Assembly (NCBI GenBank): GCA_034008185.1
Contig: CM067082.1
Coordinates: 102,791,311-102,855,310, forward strand
DNA length: 64,000 nucleotides
Reading direction: 5' to 3'
Source: Gorsachius magnificus
Taxonomy: Eukaryota; Chordata; Aves; Pelecaniformes; Ardeidae
A model generated the notes under the pieces. The model was not told where the DNA came from. It saw nothing but the letters and a program-made list of their open reading frames with translations, and did no database searches. The position numbers were made by a program, and so were the translations under genes. Below, piece after piece: positions 49,201 to 63,800 of the stretch. Positions within the stretch are counted from its first letter, which is position 1; each line of letters opens with the position of its first letter.

Positions 49201-51065
49201 TCTGGTCTGCAACTGAAGATTCCTTTCTTATCTCCCCTTCTGCCTTTCTCGTACTTTTTCTCCTCCTACATTTGCAGCCAGCCTCTTAATATCCAGAAAA
49301 GCCTGAGCCAAACATTTTTTGATTCCTAAGGGTATATATGTACACTTCTTTTTCAGGACAGTGACATAGTACTGAGTTTTATTTTGAGGCCCCCCAAATG
49401 TTCCTTATTTTTCACTCAATGGCAGTATTTTCAATTGACAGAATTGCAAAACTGTCCTGATTTGAAGTGAACTGTTTTCCAGACATTCCACAGCTGTAAC
49501 AATCTGTCCTTGCCTCGTATGTCCACAGGAATTAAGTTGTTCACAAATAAAAACCCAAATATTGTTAAGCTGGCAAAATGAAGCACATGACTGACACCAA
49601 TTTTATTCTCAATCCCCTCTGTTTCAAGGTGGTTCTCATTACAGTATTAAGCCTGACAGCCCTGAAGTCTAAAAACTTCTGTTCATCCCAGAATATCAGC
49701 AAGGAGAGCTTAACTTACTATCCTGTCTTGCCCATAAGCTTCAGGTATGATCTGGAGGAATCACTGTCAGCCAAAAGCAGAGTATTCAGACTTCAGAACT
49801 ATCCAAATACCTTTCATCCTTTAGACTGTGAAACAAATGTGTCCATTATGCAGATGGCTAACAAGAGATTACCAGCAATGGTCACCAGGTCAGTACTTCC
49901 AAATTTACCTGTTTTTTGTAAAATGGCCTGATTTCCCAAAGCTAGAACCAAGCATGCCTTCCCCAGGTCTCCAAGACTCTGCTGCTACTTCTGCAGTGGC
50001 AATCAATAGTAAAACATTTTACTGTAAACCTACGGGGAACACTTTTAACTTATACTGTTGCCCTCCCAATCCCCCCACATAAAAGCTCTCGGAGCATAAT
50101 CATGCCTCCAGGAGGTTTTATTACCAGGAGATGCTATGATGTAACAGGGGAAGGGTCATTCTCTACATACCTGCTGCTTTTACTTCCTGCCTAAATGATC
50201 TCCCACTGGTCATTCATGAAAATAGACTATTAACTTAGTCTTTTGTTTGACCTAGGTTTGTCTGATATTAATCATATTTTGTGTGCTACCCTAAGAAACC
50301 TGGAGATTTAAAAAAGAAGTCCCAAATTATTCTTTCCACACCCTACATAACACTGTCTATATAACTTGTAAAAAACCTACACAGATAAGCAAAAGGGTAA
50401 TTATGTGACAACAGACAAAAGATGCATTTAAAAGGACTGTTCATGCAAAACTCAGAGCAAAGCACTGGAATTCAGGAAGATTTGATTATATTCTTACATT
50501 CTAGCAAAAACTTGATAAGATTTTCAGAAGACACTTGTTCTCTGAAGGATACTGATAGACTCAAGCAGAAAACCTTGGGTTATGCAAGTGAAAAGCTGAT
50601 TACACACTGAGTACAAAAATCTAAGCTTCAAATAGCTAGTCCTCACTCACTGCAATTTACATCCTTCTAACCACTGTTTCTCAGAGAAATGTGTTCACGT
50701 TTGGCAACGTACATACAGGATGTATCATCATCCTACAAGCAGTGATGGATGCAATTAACTTCACTAATATAGAGACCCACTTACTTCAATGACCTACCAA
50801 TATAAGTATTAGATTGATGCTCACTCCCTTGTATTGTCCTTCAGTATCTCATCAGTCCCAAGGAGGCTCTCAAAAGAGCAATCACGTGAGGAAGACCTCT
50901 GCGTGGAGAAACAGCACAATTGCAGGGTGCATACTTAGCTTGTATATGAATTCTCAGTCTATTTTTATGTTTTGAAACTTTTAATTTCAGATTTGGTCAC
51001 TTTTCCCCTATGTATTCCTCTTCACCACTACCACTGCAACATGGTAAATGGTTCAAAAAAACCCT

Positions 51066-51101
51066 GAACAATTTAAAGACAGAGAACAATTTAAAGACAG
51101 A
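51066..51101. repeat. 18-bp perfect tandem duplication
   Basis: GAACAATTTAAAGACAGA occurs twice with no gap (51066-51083 and 51084-51101) and no mismatch. The identity suggests a recent event, possibly polymorphic. Confidence 0.95.
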
Positions 51102-54100
51102 CTCTGTTCAGTAAGCATCTGCTAACAATATACAGGTTGTTTGGGGTTCGTCATCACTTACTGAATAACTTCTTCAGGTCCCCCCAGGAATTACAGAATT
51201 GTCTTTAAGGGCAAATAGCAAATCTAATATTGGTATTTGAGATGGGCTAGTGACTTTATACCAGACACAGATATCGCATGATGTTATGTCAGTTCCTTGA
51301 TTTGAAGAGCATAATTCTCACTGCCTCATGCACAAGACATTTACCTCTTCAGGCTTCATTAACCAGAGATACTCTCTTACAGCTACATTTGAAGATGTCA
51401 CTGGGCAATTGCAAGAATGTGAGCAAAAGGCTTCCCCCCTTCAATGCAGCTGTGTAAATGCTGCTCACAGTAATTTGTTCTCCGAAATGTGAGGCCTATT
51501 TATGCCTGGATTCCCAACTCCAGAAATCTGACAAAAGAGAAAGTAGGCCCAGATCCTACCTACCCTCTGCATTAGCACACAGAACAGAGAAATTAATTTG
51601 GAAGTATACCACACATCTACTGCACTCATCCACTTGTACCCATAGCAGCAGTAAAGGCTTGATCTCTCTGGGTTTACCAGTTTATTTTCTTAATTTTCAC
51701 TATTAGAATAAACATTCCTGCTAGCCAAGTCATTTTATAGAGTCTCCCATGAACACAAGCATTACAGGACCAAATGACATCATTCTTATCAATCTTTTTC
51801 ATCTAAGAGGTTCTTTCCCCCCTAGCTTTCACTTCACCTGGGAGAGAGTAACAACAAACCTGAAGTTAGCCGAGCAATTTCATTGTCAGTGGTAGAACTG
51901 GAAGCCAAAAAAGGGGGAAGGAAGAGAGTAGGGAAAGGAGAGTAGACAGAAGAATGCAAAAATCTCTATTTTAAAGCCTGTCCCAAATCATGTAAAGCTG
52001 GCAGTGCTTCAATGGAAAAATCACAGCAGGCAGCTGGATACAACATCCAAGGCTGCCCTTTTTTGTGTTTTTTCCATTTCTGGCAGCATACTGTCATACA
52101 TGCAGCGTCTGTCCATTTCCAAAGACTGTGGCTGTGCATTCAATTGAACTAAAACAGTTAAAGCAAAAAGCAAAAGCAAAGGTTCAAAGGGCAATGAATA
52201 ACCAGGGCTCTTGGAATTCTGCAGGAGTGGGACTCCCGATCCCAGCTAGCCAACCCTGCTGCAGAAATCACTGCAATTGCTTGCAGAGTTTTCATATCTG
52301 CCTACTTCCACCCGACCAGCAACCAAATTTCAAAAACTTGATAATGCTGCTATTAAAGATTTTTTAAAAAGTGATTTTTGCAAACTGGTCTCTGACCTTG
52401 CATTTTAAATGTGGAAGGGGAAAAGAGGAGCAATCGTCATTCAGGAAAAAGCATCATTATTAACAGAGCAGTGTAAGTACCAGTAATGTAGACCCACAAC
52501 GCAGTCTTCAGGACATATTTGCATGGATAAAGCACAATTTCCTTTTCCTATGACTGCTATGTTGTTTCTCCAAGAAATATCTAAACATTACAAGTGTCAG
52601 CTCAGTCAGAAACCTCTTTTTTCATATGATGGTGTTCTGTGGCACTAACAGATGTACCTCAGTATCTTTCAGGAAAATCGTATCAGGGGCGAACTGTACA
52701 GATTCATAAATCTTGTCAACTACTATGTGGACTCTATATGACTGCTATTTTTTAAAATAATTTTAGTTGTATCTGGTGGCTTCTACTGAGACTATATTTG
52801 AGCTTGGTACAGTTAAAATACTTACAAATATAAAACAAATTACTGCTCCAAAGAGCTCTCAATCTCAATAAATAAAATGGTCAAAAAATGAAAAAAGAAG
52901 TAAGGATTACCCCATTTTGCACAGAGAGAACAAAAACTGTAGCTCTGTGGTCATCAGTACTAGGTTAATAACCCACCACGCACCCCCGAAATAGGGTTAG
53001 GCACAAGCATTTTTTTCTTGAACTAGCCCCAGATGTGATACAGAAGTTACACTGGCTGTAGAAGTACAAGTAATGTTTGATCTAAGATAAGGATTTGCCT
53101 GAACACCACTCGAGAAGGATGTTCTTCCATGTCCTGTTTCAGGTGCTTTGCCACAAAACCGTAAGATTCCCCTAAAGCTTGTGCTTGTATTTCATATTTC
53201 TGAGAGTCACTGAAAATACAAGTATTATGATGATGATGCTGAAGTAAGAGTTGATTCCATCTTAATTTTTTTAGAGCTACAGTTGCAGTAAAGGAGGAAA
53301 AAAAAGCAAGTCACATAAGCATGGACAGCATAAAGATACTGTGTTTTAGTGTTCGTACAATAAAGGAAAGAAGCCCCAGGATGTCTTTTACACTGTAAAC
53401 ATGTCTTTGGAGTGACTCACTCTAACTAATACCTAAGTATATTTGACAGGAAAATAAAAACAAGTAAAAAAACATACTTCAAGTTTTGAAGTGCTTATTA
53501 CAAATATTCATCAGGCCTGTCAAGTGTTTGCATAAGTGATGAAGTCAACTTAGATTAAAAGAAAAGTGTTTTAACCGCCCCTGGGTCAGCTGCAATATTC
53601 ACAACCAACAGAGGCATAAACCGAACAGGCTCAGCAGAGAAAATGCATTCTGCTCTTTCTGTCCAAAGCTGTTGGGTAGACATGTTTCTAAACACTTAAA
53701 ACCTTAATCATTATCATAAGTTAGAAGAAAAACAAATAATACTTTTATTTACACAGTGTTTATCTGACAATGGCATTTTAGGAGTTTCCTACAAAATAAC
53801 ACACAGATTAAAGACACAAAAATAGAGACAAAAATTGCACATGATTAAAAACAGAAAGCCCCTTAAAAACATTCAATCACTATGCAATGCTGAAGGACAC
53901 AAAAAGGTTTCAAAACCTCTTAAATTCCATATTGTTCTCAGATGAAGAAAAACAGTACTCCAAAACCTAAGATGCAACTGGTGCCCATCGTGCCTCTAAG
54001 CCAAATTAACACCAAGACTACTGGCACTAGCACTTCCTCCTTCACTTGAAAATTAAAAAGAAAGAACTAGAAATTCCTGCTGCAGGCTGAGAAATGGGGC

Positions 54101-55099
54101 TCTTCATTATTCAAAGAGATGCCAATTTTAATTAAAAGGACCTAATTTCTTGGTTAATGCTGATCACACCTTCTAACTGACAATGAATTGGTTTGTAAGA
54201 AAGTAGTTTTTACTGTACTTTGCTCTTGCTAGCTCTTCAGAGACAACTCTATTATGCATAATTTTTGTCACAGGATCTATCCAAGACACTGACACTCTTA
54301 CCTACTTCACTTGGAAGCACATCCCTTAATTTTTTGGTCAGCTCCCTTTACAATCAACTGTAGAACAACTCTGACGATAGGCAACTCTCAAAGGTGTGTT
54401 CTGGAGCTTCCTTTTATCTGCACAATCAACAGAATTTTTAATTAACTGACAAATACAAAATCAGTGCTCTCATTTACATACACCATAAAGAGTAGGACTG
54501 CAGAAGTGCAGCTGAGGAGAGAAGATACATGAGCTGAGTGAAATCCATAGCAGTTAAGAAGCAACAAAAGAGAAGAACATAGCTTGCCACTAGATCCTGT
54601 TTTCTAACAGTTTCTCAAGAGAAAAGAAAAATTACTCCTTTTATTTGTAAATGTATGTTTTAATAAAAATAAATTTAATAAAATTTCATAAAACTACTTT
54701 GATGTAATGTCTTTCATTTTCAAGTAAGATCCACACTATTGATACGGTTTGAAATAAAATCTAGGACAAGCTAGCACCTAGCTAAATGAACAAATACCTT
54801 TTAATGTAAAAATGTTTTGCTTTTAATGTATATGGAATTACAATCCCCTATGCAACTAAACACTTGGGAAAATTTTGAAGTACACTTCAACAACACATCC
54901 AATTCGAAGACAACATTCACTAGGTTTTTTCAAGAAAAATCTGTCATGATTGCTGTTCTTCTAAGCTTCACTGTGTCTCCTTCATCTTGGAATATTTTCA
55001 TTTCTGAATCAGCACTGGGGTCCTTGGAGTTATACATCTAGTGGGCATTTTTCATCGGGTAAAAGGGAACCCAACCCTTTGCCTGAAACCTCAAGGTTG

Positions 55100-55121
55100 T
55101 TTTTTTTAAAAAAAAAAAAAA
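55100..55121. repeat. T8-A14 tract
   Basis: Eight T are followed directly by fourteen A, so the tract is partly self-complementary. No element is recognised beside it. Confidence 0.9.
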
Positions 55122-55633
55122 GATATAAAGGGTCATGCTCGTTCCATGCTTCAGTAGTTGTAACAGCCCATGGATTAGCTGATACATTAGCACTAGGTAG
55201 AAAACTATAATATTTTACTCAGAAATAACCCTGGATAGTTGCCTTGAATAACCCAAGGCCTGCAGAACGCTATCTTTCCTATATTTGCAAAGCAACTTAG
55301 TTTGTTTTAACTACTGAAAGTAAAACAGATCTCACACTTAAGTCCAAGCAAAATGTGCACAGATGCACCTATTTCATAAACTGGAAAATTCTTTCTATAT
55401 AAGGTGCTGTTTGCCTGTCTTCATTGTGATTTCAGCCTACAGACATTACACTACTAGAATGGACAGAAATTTTGAAATCAAATTGAAAATAATTTTTCTA
55501 AAGTTAGAAAAAGAAAACTGATTTAAACCAGAACAGAGGTTGAAAATGAAAGATGGTAAGTAACTCTTCCAGTACTTGCTGACTCCCACCAAGATCTCTA
55601 TGCAGTCAAGAAAATGTGTTCTAAATATCTATT

Positions 55634-55652
55634 AAAAAAAAAAAAAAAAAAA
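55634..55652. repeat. Poly-A run (19)
   Basis: Nineteen A lie between ATT and TCAGG. No retrocopy is recognised. Confidence 0.9.
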
Positions 55653-57729
55653 TCAGGAAAAAACAAATAAAGAGAGAAAAAGCAAGATGGAATTAAGATG
55701 TATGGGATGGCAGAGATAGATTATCCCAAACTGGGAATGAACAGGCTCTTCATTTCAAAGGTTCTGGACTGAAAGAGGGTCAAATCCTGTATACCTTGAA
55801 AAAATCCCAAACAAATCCTCAGCCCAAACACTTTCACCAGGTTGCTGTGATGGTCTTATACTCTGTAACTCTCCCAGCAAAGCCAGGGCATCTGACCACC
55901 TCCTAATCAGCCCTTTGACAGAAGCCTACTGTAGGAATTGGAATTCCTAGTAAAAGGGACAGACAGGCGATTGCCATAAGTAACTGAAATGTAATAAAGT
56001 TATAACAAATATTTTCCTTGCTCTTTCTGTCTTTAGTGCACACTTCATGAAAGAACCATAGCTTTATTTAAAACCAGGATAGTTCATCCACTAGGCAATG
56101 ACATCATCTATAGGCCAAATTTTGAGGAGGACTAAATCAGATCTCATTATGAATAGGGAAAAGTTTTGCTGTTAATTTTTTTAGAACTATCAACTGCATA
56201 CATGCCATTGAGAATAAGTTCTTTTTTCACTACTGTAGCCTTTCAAAGGCAATGAGCTTACTTGTAAGGAGGCTACTTTTTGATAAAGAACTTTGAAATA
56301 AACACGTCTATCGTGCAATAAATTATATGCATGTATACATACTCTGTTTGAAGGACATTTGGGGGTGTAAAAGCCCAAAACAGGGTTGAAGGGAGGGGGA
56401 AAAGAAAGGATTTCAGTCCTAGAGTACAATTTACATTTCATTCAAGTGAATGGAAATTACTGGGGTATTGCACTATATACTTGCATATTTTAACCAATAT
56501 CCTTAATGCTGTAATTACAGCAGTCTATCAACTTTATAATCAGTTGTTAAATTTGGAAATACACACATTTGGGTACTTGTCTGTGTAAAACTGCATAAAC
56601 ACAGGTTCCAGATTTTGGAAATGAGGCCTATAAACTAGGTGCTCCAAATGGTAATTCAATGACAGCCACCAAACAGTCAGAGATAATTACAAATGATTCC
56701 CTGTTTCTAACCTACCCCTGAAATCTACAATACTACACATAGTACAAATTAATCTGAAAGGTTCTGGCACTCAGAATAACAAGACTCCACCAGAATATGA
56801 TACCCACTAAGACAGATAATTGGTGTGCTAAGAAATGATGGATATTGTAGTATAACTCACTCTGCTTTCCTTGGCGCTGGCATACATGAATTTACACCAG
56901 CATAAAAACTATTGCACAACATATGACAGGCCGCTTCTTCATAAGCAGGCAAAAATAGTTCATCTATTCACTAGACGAGGAGGAAATACCATAAGCCAAA
57001 GAATGGACAGAAATCAGGATGCCCCAAAGCCTTCCTGGAGTCCTACCAAAGAAACTTTGGTGTGGGGAAATTGGCCTTCCACAGCCAACCTTTTCCAGTC
57101 CCTCTGGATTTGAATGAGCAACCTTAAACAAAACCTTAAAGTGCTTTGCTTTTTAAAAGAGGGTGTTGGACTGAAATGCTTTAACCATAAAGACCAGCTC
57201 GTCTTTCTTTTAAATCAACAGTTGTGCCCACTTAAGAGGCACCAAAGGGGCACTGTGGTTTTCTTTTAAAGATTAAAAAAGAGAAGCGGAGAAAGAAATA
57301 TATCCCCTTATTTCCTTCAAATTGCTAGTACTTCAGGAGCTTCTGAAGCACGGGACTGTTTTATTAAAATTGCCTCTTGGTAGCGTTATAGTGTTGCCAA
57401 AGCACTACTCACTGCAGTGATTAAAAAGTTACCCTTTTTCTTAGGAAAGCTTTGAATTGTTTATTCTGTCCCCCCAACAGTAGTAAGTGAGCAAAGGGCA
57501 TGTTTTTAAAAAATAAATTACGACAAATAAAAAGCTTAGCACAACAGAATTGGATCCCTGTCTTCCCCCAGTAAATATATCTAATATCACATGCCTATTC
57601 AGAGTGGGAAGAAGGGATTTCCCTGCAGTAACCTCTGTGAGAGCAAGACAGAAGAGAATGCAATTGTTCCCCATCTCATTGTATGGGTTACTAAGCTGTA
57701 ATGCCAGCCACATGCTGATTATCTCTCGA

Positions 57730-57825
57730 GTTACATAAAGTGCTCTCCTGCAGTGCCAATTGCCTGCCGTGTGGTCTGTATCCTGTTACATAAAGTGTTA
57801 TCCTGTACCACCATGCGCCGTGCCA
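57730..57825. repeat. Imperfect tandem duplication, period 55
   Basis: GTTACATAAAGTG occurs at 57730-57742 and again at 57785-57797. Each copy is followed by a similar stretch (CTCTCCTG..TGCCTGCCGTG and TTATCCTG..CATGCGCCGTG). About 40 bases of each copy are alignable with small gaps. The unit is slightly GC-richer than its surroundings. Confidence 0.75.
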
Positions 57826-60800
57826 ACATGCTATTCTTTCCTACCATGCTCCCCTTCTTCAGAGCTCAAACGCCCTTTGTTTCCATGCCTGCTTCTGTCC
57901 ACATCTTAAAAGCCACCTGATGATTAAAACAAAACAAGAATACTTCTCAATAAAGAGTGATTTTGCAGTTACACTGTAAAACAAGAAAGAACAGAAATAA
58001 TTGTTGCTTAGGGATTCTGGACTTGTACAAAAAGATCCCGTTAAAGACAAGAGTTGCTGCACGGTCCTCTGCGACTCGGACGTTGCACCTACACATTTCT
58101 ATCATTTATGTGTTCATTCTGAAGATAGCATTTCATCTGTCGCAACATTTTTCTAAGGCAATCCTGAGATCAGCTGTACTGCTTAAGATGAAAGCACCCT
58201 TGGAGTAAAACACACTCAGTATAGCTGTCTCTCGTGATGTATTGCAATAGCACATTGTCAAAGGGCTCTCTTGCTCCAGCGATATGTAAACATGCTGTAT
58301 CATCAGAACGGTGCAGGAGTGATGATGTGTTACTGGAAAGATGGCAGTGGTATAGGAGGAGCACATCTAGAAGCACAGTTCACCTGACTGTAGGCTGACA
58401 GCCAATTCACACAGTACAGTATAATAGAAACTGTGCTTTTGGGTGGCCTAGAAGGAATGAAACTGCTGAAGTAGCTGCCCTGGCACTACTGTTTCTAGCA
58501 ACTGAAAATGGCAGGTCTTACAGGCACCAGGATAAAGGTTAGGCAAAGGGTTTCCCAACTGAGGAGAGACAAAAGGGAAATTGCATTATCAAATTTTTGT
58601 GAGGCCACAGAAAATAGAATCTCATCTCCCAGGGCCCGTGGCCTTTTCCACAACAGTGCTTTGCAAAGAGGGACTGACAGTCAGCAATACTATATATTTT
58701 CTCTTGCATCGTTGTATGAGGCTAAGAGGTATTGGAGTATAAATCTTTCAATTTGTTATTTTCAGTGTTTTTAAAATATTTCTCAGATCTCAAATAACCC
58801 TATTTTGTGTCTGGTAATATGTTCATCAAATATCAATGTGATCCATCTTCAAGAGCAAAGAGATGCCCTAATCAAGAGCAAAAGTAGCTCTGCCTGGTCA
58901 GTCTCACTTACAGAAGGGCCAAGATTAACTACAGGGATGAGATTTCAACTTTGCCGAATCAAGCAGCCTCACTCCCAGTCACATGATGAAGGTTGGGGAA
59001 GGAAGATGCATTACTTCTTCATTTAAATCAGTGCCTCTTGATACTTTACTACAAAGACATGGGGCAAAGTCCTGATGCCAGACATAAAGCGTGCAGATAG
59101 GTTTCCTAGTATCAGTTTCCCTGCAGGTCTACATCAGACCTCATACTACAGGAAAAGAATACCAAAAACCAACAAAAAAAATACAGCCCAATACAACCTT
59201 TCCACACTATTAGTCTTGGAAATGGCTATTGGTGTACTGTGTTTTTGTGAAATCATGAACAGTGTCTTGACTTAAACACAAAGTTCACAAGAAATTAATG
59301 GCAAGGCTCTGCTTGAAAAGGTTCAAGAAGATTAAAAAAGTTCAAGAATCAAAAAGCATTAAGAAAATCCCAAATCCTGTCACAAAGCCTTTAGCTTATA
59401 CACAGGAACTAGCAGAGAAACAATATTATTGCCTTCATCCAAAACCCACAGCAGAGGCTTTCCATTTGTTACTACTAGCTTTGAATTGGGACAAAATTGC
59501 TCAATTTTTGTGCTACAATGACCCTCTCCTAGAATCATGCTAGAAAATACAGTGGCTCTGAAGACAGCTTAATAGGAAAAAAAAAAAGGAAAATGAAATC
59601 AATAATAGATAGTAGCCTCGTGGTGCATAAACACTATGGAGGTGATTTTTTTTTTAAAAGTTAAAATAATGCAATCAATATGTTTTTCCTAAATAAGCTT
59701 TCTGCAGTAATGCTCCTTTTCTTGCACTGTATATTGTGTCATACTGCACCATACATTCTTTATCCCCCTCTATTGCATCCCTAGGGTCAAAGGTAGAAGA
59801 CAGAAAAATTCCTGGAATAATATCCCCAATAAATTACTACTAACTATTATAATTCAACATGGGCATATAAACGGCACTTTAAAGAAAATTGAATTTGTTG
59901 AAAATTAAAGCAAACCCGGTGTTACTTTGAACAAGAGGCTCACTGATTGTTTTCAGATTTCCATTATAAAATAGGCTTTTTTGTTTTATGCATTATATAC
60001 CCTCTGAGGAAAGGAACTGTACCTCAAAACATATGGGTGTTCAGAATCTTTGTTTTTAAATACAATGCTCCATGCCCATAAAACTCTGCTTGGAAGCCAA
60101 GGAATTTATAACAAGGTGCATAACAGCAAAACTGAAAGAAGGCTAAAGATGAAGAAAAACAGAGCTTGTACTCATTAATTAAAATAAATAAGAAGAGAGC
60201 ACAGAAGTGAAAGTGACCTTAATTTGGGGATACATATCTGTGGTTTAATTTAGTGTCGTCTTCTCGCTATCTGTGGGTATATGGGCACTGAAATATGCAG
60301 GAAGACAGACTAATAAGCAGGCATTTATTTTGTGGAGTAGGCATATTGTTTTCAGTCATCTGCATGGTGCTTTCTTTTTATTGCTGTAATGTGTTACACT
60401 GAGCACATGAAGAAGAGACTCTGCTGTCTGGATTTTAAGGCATTTTTTCTTGTGCAGCTTTTCTTTTAAAACATGTTCTGTTAGAACAACAAGCTTACAC
60501 ATCTTATTTTAAACTAAGTGCTATATAAACCGGAATGCTGTTAAATATTCTCTTACAGTATAAGCCATGACTGAGTGTGCGCCTCACTAAATTTCAGTGC
60601 ATGTCTTGGGCGTGTTTCAGCCTTGTGTATTCAACCACCTGTGAAGTGCGCTTATAATCCACTAATGCACACCCGGGAGAAGCTTTTTACTATTGGGGGA
60701 ATGGCTCATTAGTTTTACATTAGAAAAAAAATGTAAACACTCGTTTTTGGTTGGGTTTATGCAACATACCCTTTTATTACAGAAAGTGATTTCCAGTGAG

Positions 60801-63800
60801 GGGTAAGAGCATGGAAAGGTGAAGGTTATCATTGTTTTGTATCTAGGTTGTCCAAAACCTTGTTTTTCTATTACCTAATGGACTTATTTTCTCTCTCTCT
60901 GCCCTCAGCTGCGGAAGTTTTACTACCTGTCTACAGCCATGTTCTGCATTCATCCTTTCATTAAAAGCTGAGACAAATATGCCAGAAGGGCCAAAGAGTT
61001 GTAGCTTAAAAAGAAAACTTGACAAGACAGGAAGCAGCAATTAAAAATATTGTCCCTTACAAAGGACACTTCCTGCCTTCGCTCCCTGCTCTACTACCTA
61101 TCCCATTCTCATACATTAATACCTTATTTCAGCCCATCACGATTTCTTCCACATGCACAAACCTAGTCTGATGGAGACGTGAAACCTGCACCTGCATGAC
61201 CAAAGTGAGCACTGCTGTGATTTTTCTCACCCAGCCAAAGTGTCATTTTGAAAAGTCAAAATCCACATCCAGAATCTGATTGCTTACATTTGCAAATGCT
61301 TTCTGATATTTCAGATCCATCAGTCCCCTCCTGATGATCCCTCTGGACCTGGCAAGCACCATCTTTTCTGCAGGCCTAAGAGCAGGTGAAGAGGAACTGG
61401 GAAACACTTCACTTCAAGGATACTCACGTGGCATGAAGGGACCAGCAACCAGTAGCCTGCCTGCATGCACAAACAGCTAGTTTGTCCATGTAATCAAAGT
61501 TGCACAGTTAAACTGCACGCACAACAGTTTTATGAACAATCCTGGACTTCACAAGTTTTGGAAGTCGGGCTCTGCAACTATAAAATTATACACTTGATAT
61601 ATATTAGTAAGTACAGTAAATAGAGTATAATTAGAACAGAATACAATGTACTATTTTTCACTGCTTTTTATTCTTACTTCCCTAGAGCTAGAAAATGAGC
61701 TTCTAATGAGCTTTGGGTAGTCACATAAATAGAAAACCTAACGTTGTAATGCCTGATAGTGATCTAAACTGCTTAGATATGTTTTGTATTATACCACAAA
61801 ACAGTGGTTTGTTCATGGAATGGAACAAAATTTCATGTGTTACTCATACTTTGGCCCTAGGCACGCATGTGTTGAAACCATAATCCCCAACGTATTTCAG
61901 AATATGTTTGGACAACCTAAGTTACTCTGTGAAAATGACCCAAAAGGAAAACCCCCTATCCATTAAAAACACAAATTACTGAGACCTCAATGTTTAAGTG
62001 TAGCCTACAGCACATAAAGAAAAATTTCCAATACACTGCTTATTTTCCCAGTTAAAAAGAAAAAAGGAAGAAGATGAGAAGGATGCATTCAGGAACCACA
62101 TAGGGAAGCTGTAAACTAGCTGTATAGGGATAAACATTATACCATTCTGTCCAAAAGAAACAAAATATTCTATGCCAAGACAGGAAATCTTCCTACTAAA
62201 ATGTCTTTGAACATGACTGTACAGATATACCCTGATTTCATATAGATGGGTTCTCCCCTAAGATCTGCAACAGCCATTTTCCTTTTCTCTTGTGGGGAGA
62301 ATAACGTCAAAAGCCAGGGAAGAGAACTGACAACAGCAGAAAGTATTTTCCCCTGCTCTAGCAGTTCCTTACAGACATTAGGCAGACCCTTGTATGGGAA
62401 GTGTAAGCGGTGTTACCTTCATGCCTCTGTGAGGCAGATGGATAAATAGACAGGTAGACAGACAGACCAACAGATCGGTGTACAGAGACTAAGTGAATTA
62501 CCAAGAGTTGAATAAGGAATTTGCTGCAGTCACGAAATGGAGGCAGAACCCCCAAGTTCTTGTCCAGTGTTTCAAATACAAGGTCATCTTCAAAAAGTGA
62601 TGCTTCTTTACCAGGAAACAACTAATACATTTATACTACTTCTAGCTGTTTATTATTTTGTTTGCAGAAGCCGAAGCTTCAGTAGATTACTTTTGTAGCC
62701 CTCTAGGTAGCCCATTTTATGCAGATGGACCAGGACTGGAGCTTAAAAACAAAGAAAGAATAGATTTGAGATGGTTTAGACATAAAAGTCCACCTCTACA
62801 TTCTTCAAAAATATGTTTTTATGCATTACCTTCCTGTCCCAAACTGGGAAACCAAACAAAACTGACTCCAATTGACATGCATTTGGATTAATCCTTTTTG
62901 CTTTTACTTCTTCAGAGTAATCCAATGTATAAGCAGCCTTTTTGCTGTTTATATGAGCATTACTATACAGGTAACTAGAAAAAGTGTTAACATTTGGTTT
63001 GAAACTCACAGGGATAAAAAAGGTGAACTGCTCATCTTAAAAGACTTACTGTAAGATGGCATACTGTACATTAAAAATAAGCAGAAAGAGCGATTAATTC
63101 TGTTGTATTTTTACAACAGGAAAACAAAACAAAAAAATTAAAATATTCCCTTGAAATCAAAAAATCCCTTTTGGGGAGGGCTGCATTTTGGTTTATATGC
63201 AGCACCATTTTACACAGCGCTGGCTGTGAAAAGGGATTTTCAGCTGGTCTTTACTGGAATTTATGCTAGTTTTAAGGCCTTTTGCATAGCAAGAGGAGTG
63301 TAAGGAGCCTTGATGTAAATGAAAATCTGTTCTTTAATGTGCACACTCCTCAAAGTAATAAAAATTTTATTATTTTAGAAGTTATGTACACCCACTGTGC
63401 AATATCAAATATGCATGTTGTAAACACAGTGGACCAAGTTCAGACATGATGTAAGCACGTGTAACTTGACGGACTTCAAAGGGACCACTTGTGAAACAGA
63501 ATACTACTAAGCACGACTACGGGCTGCAGGATCCATGCTAAGTAGTCACGTTATTGTAAATATAATTTTTTGAGCAGTATAGTGTTACGCAACATCAGAA
63601 AGTAAAGCAGAATTGGGTTGCCAGTAATCTATGGGGTCGAGTATCAAAAGAATTGTTTCTGACTTCATACAAGACACAAAAAACATTTCAAGCAGACTGA
63701 AAAGAGCAGACACTGAGAGTGCTGAGATGTCATTTCAGAGCAAGAATGGCCACCATTGCTTTAAACAAGAAAAGGCTAATAGTTCACGTACACTGGTGAG

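Larger units (their letters stand above)
44491..57729. other. Gene-free unique sequence with simple repeats
   Basis: No gene, RNA or clear transposon is seen in this 13-kb stretch. Frames of 111 codons (47593-47928 minus) and 117 codons (49578-49931 plus) lack recognisable domains. A few AATAAA clusters, such as 54660-54700, sit in AT-rich DNA without an upstream gene. Homopolymers and the tandem duplication at 51066-51101 are listed separately. Confidence 0.5.

Noticed and set aside
49578..49931. 117-codon plus-strand frame, longest outside the CR1
   Set aside because: No domain, no splice or poly-A support, overlapped by another frame, and composition typical of AT-rich noncoding DNA.
54654..54700. 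Cluster of AATAAA-like hexamers as a gene 3' end
   Set aside because: It is a run of AT-rich low complexity with no upstream coding sequence.
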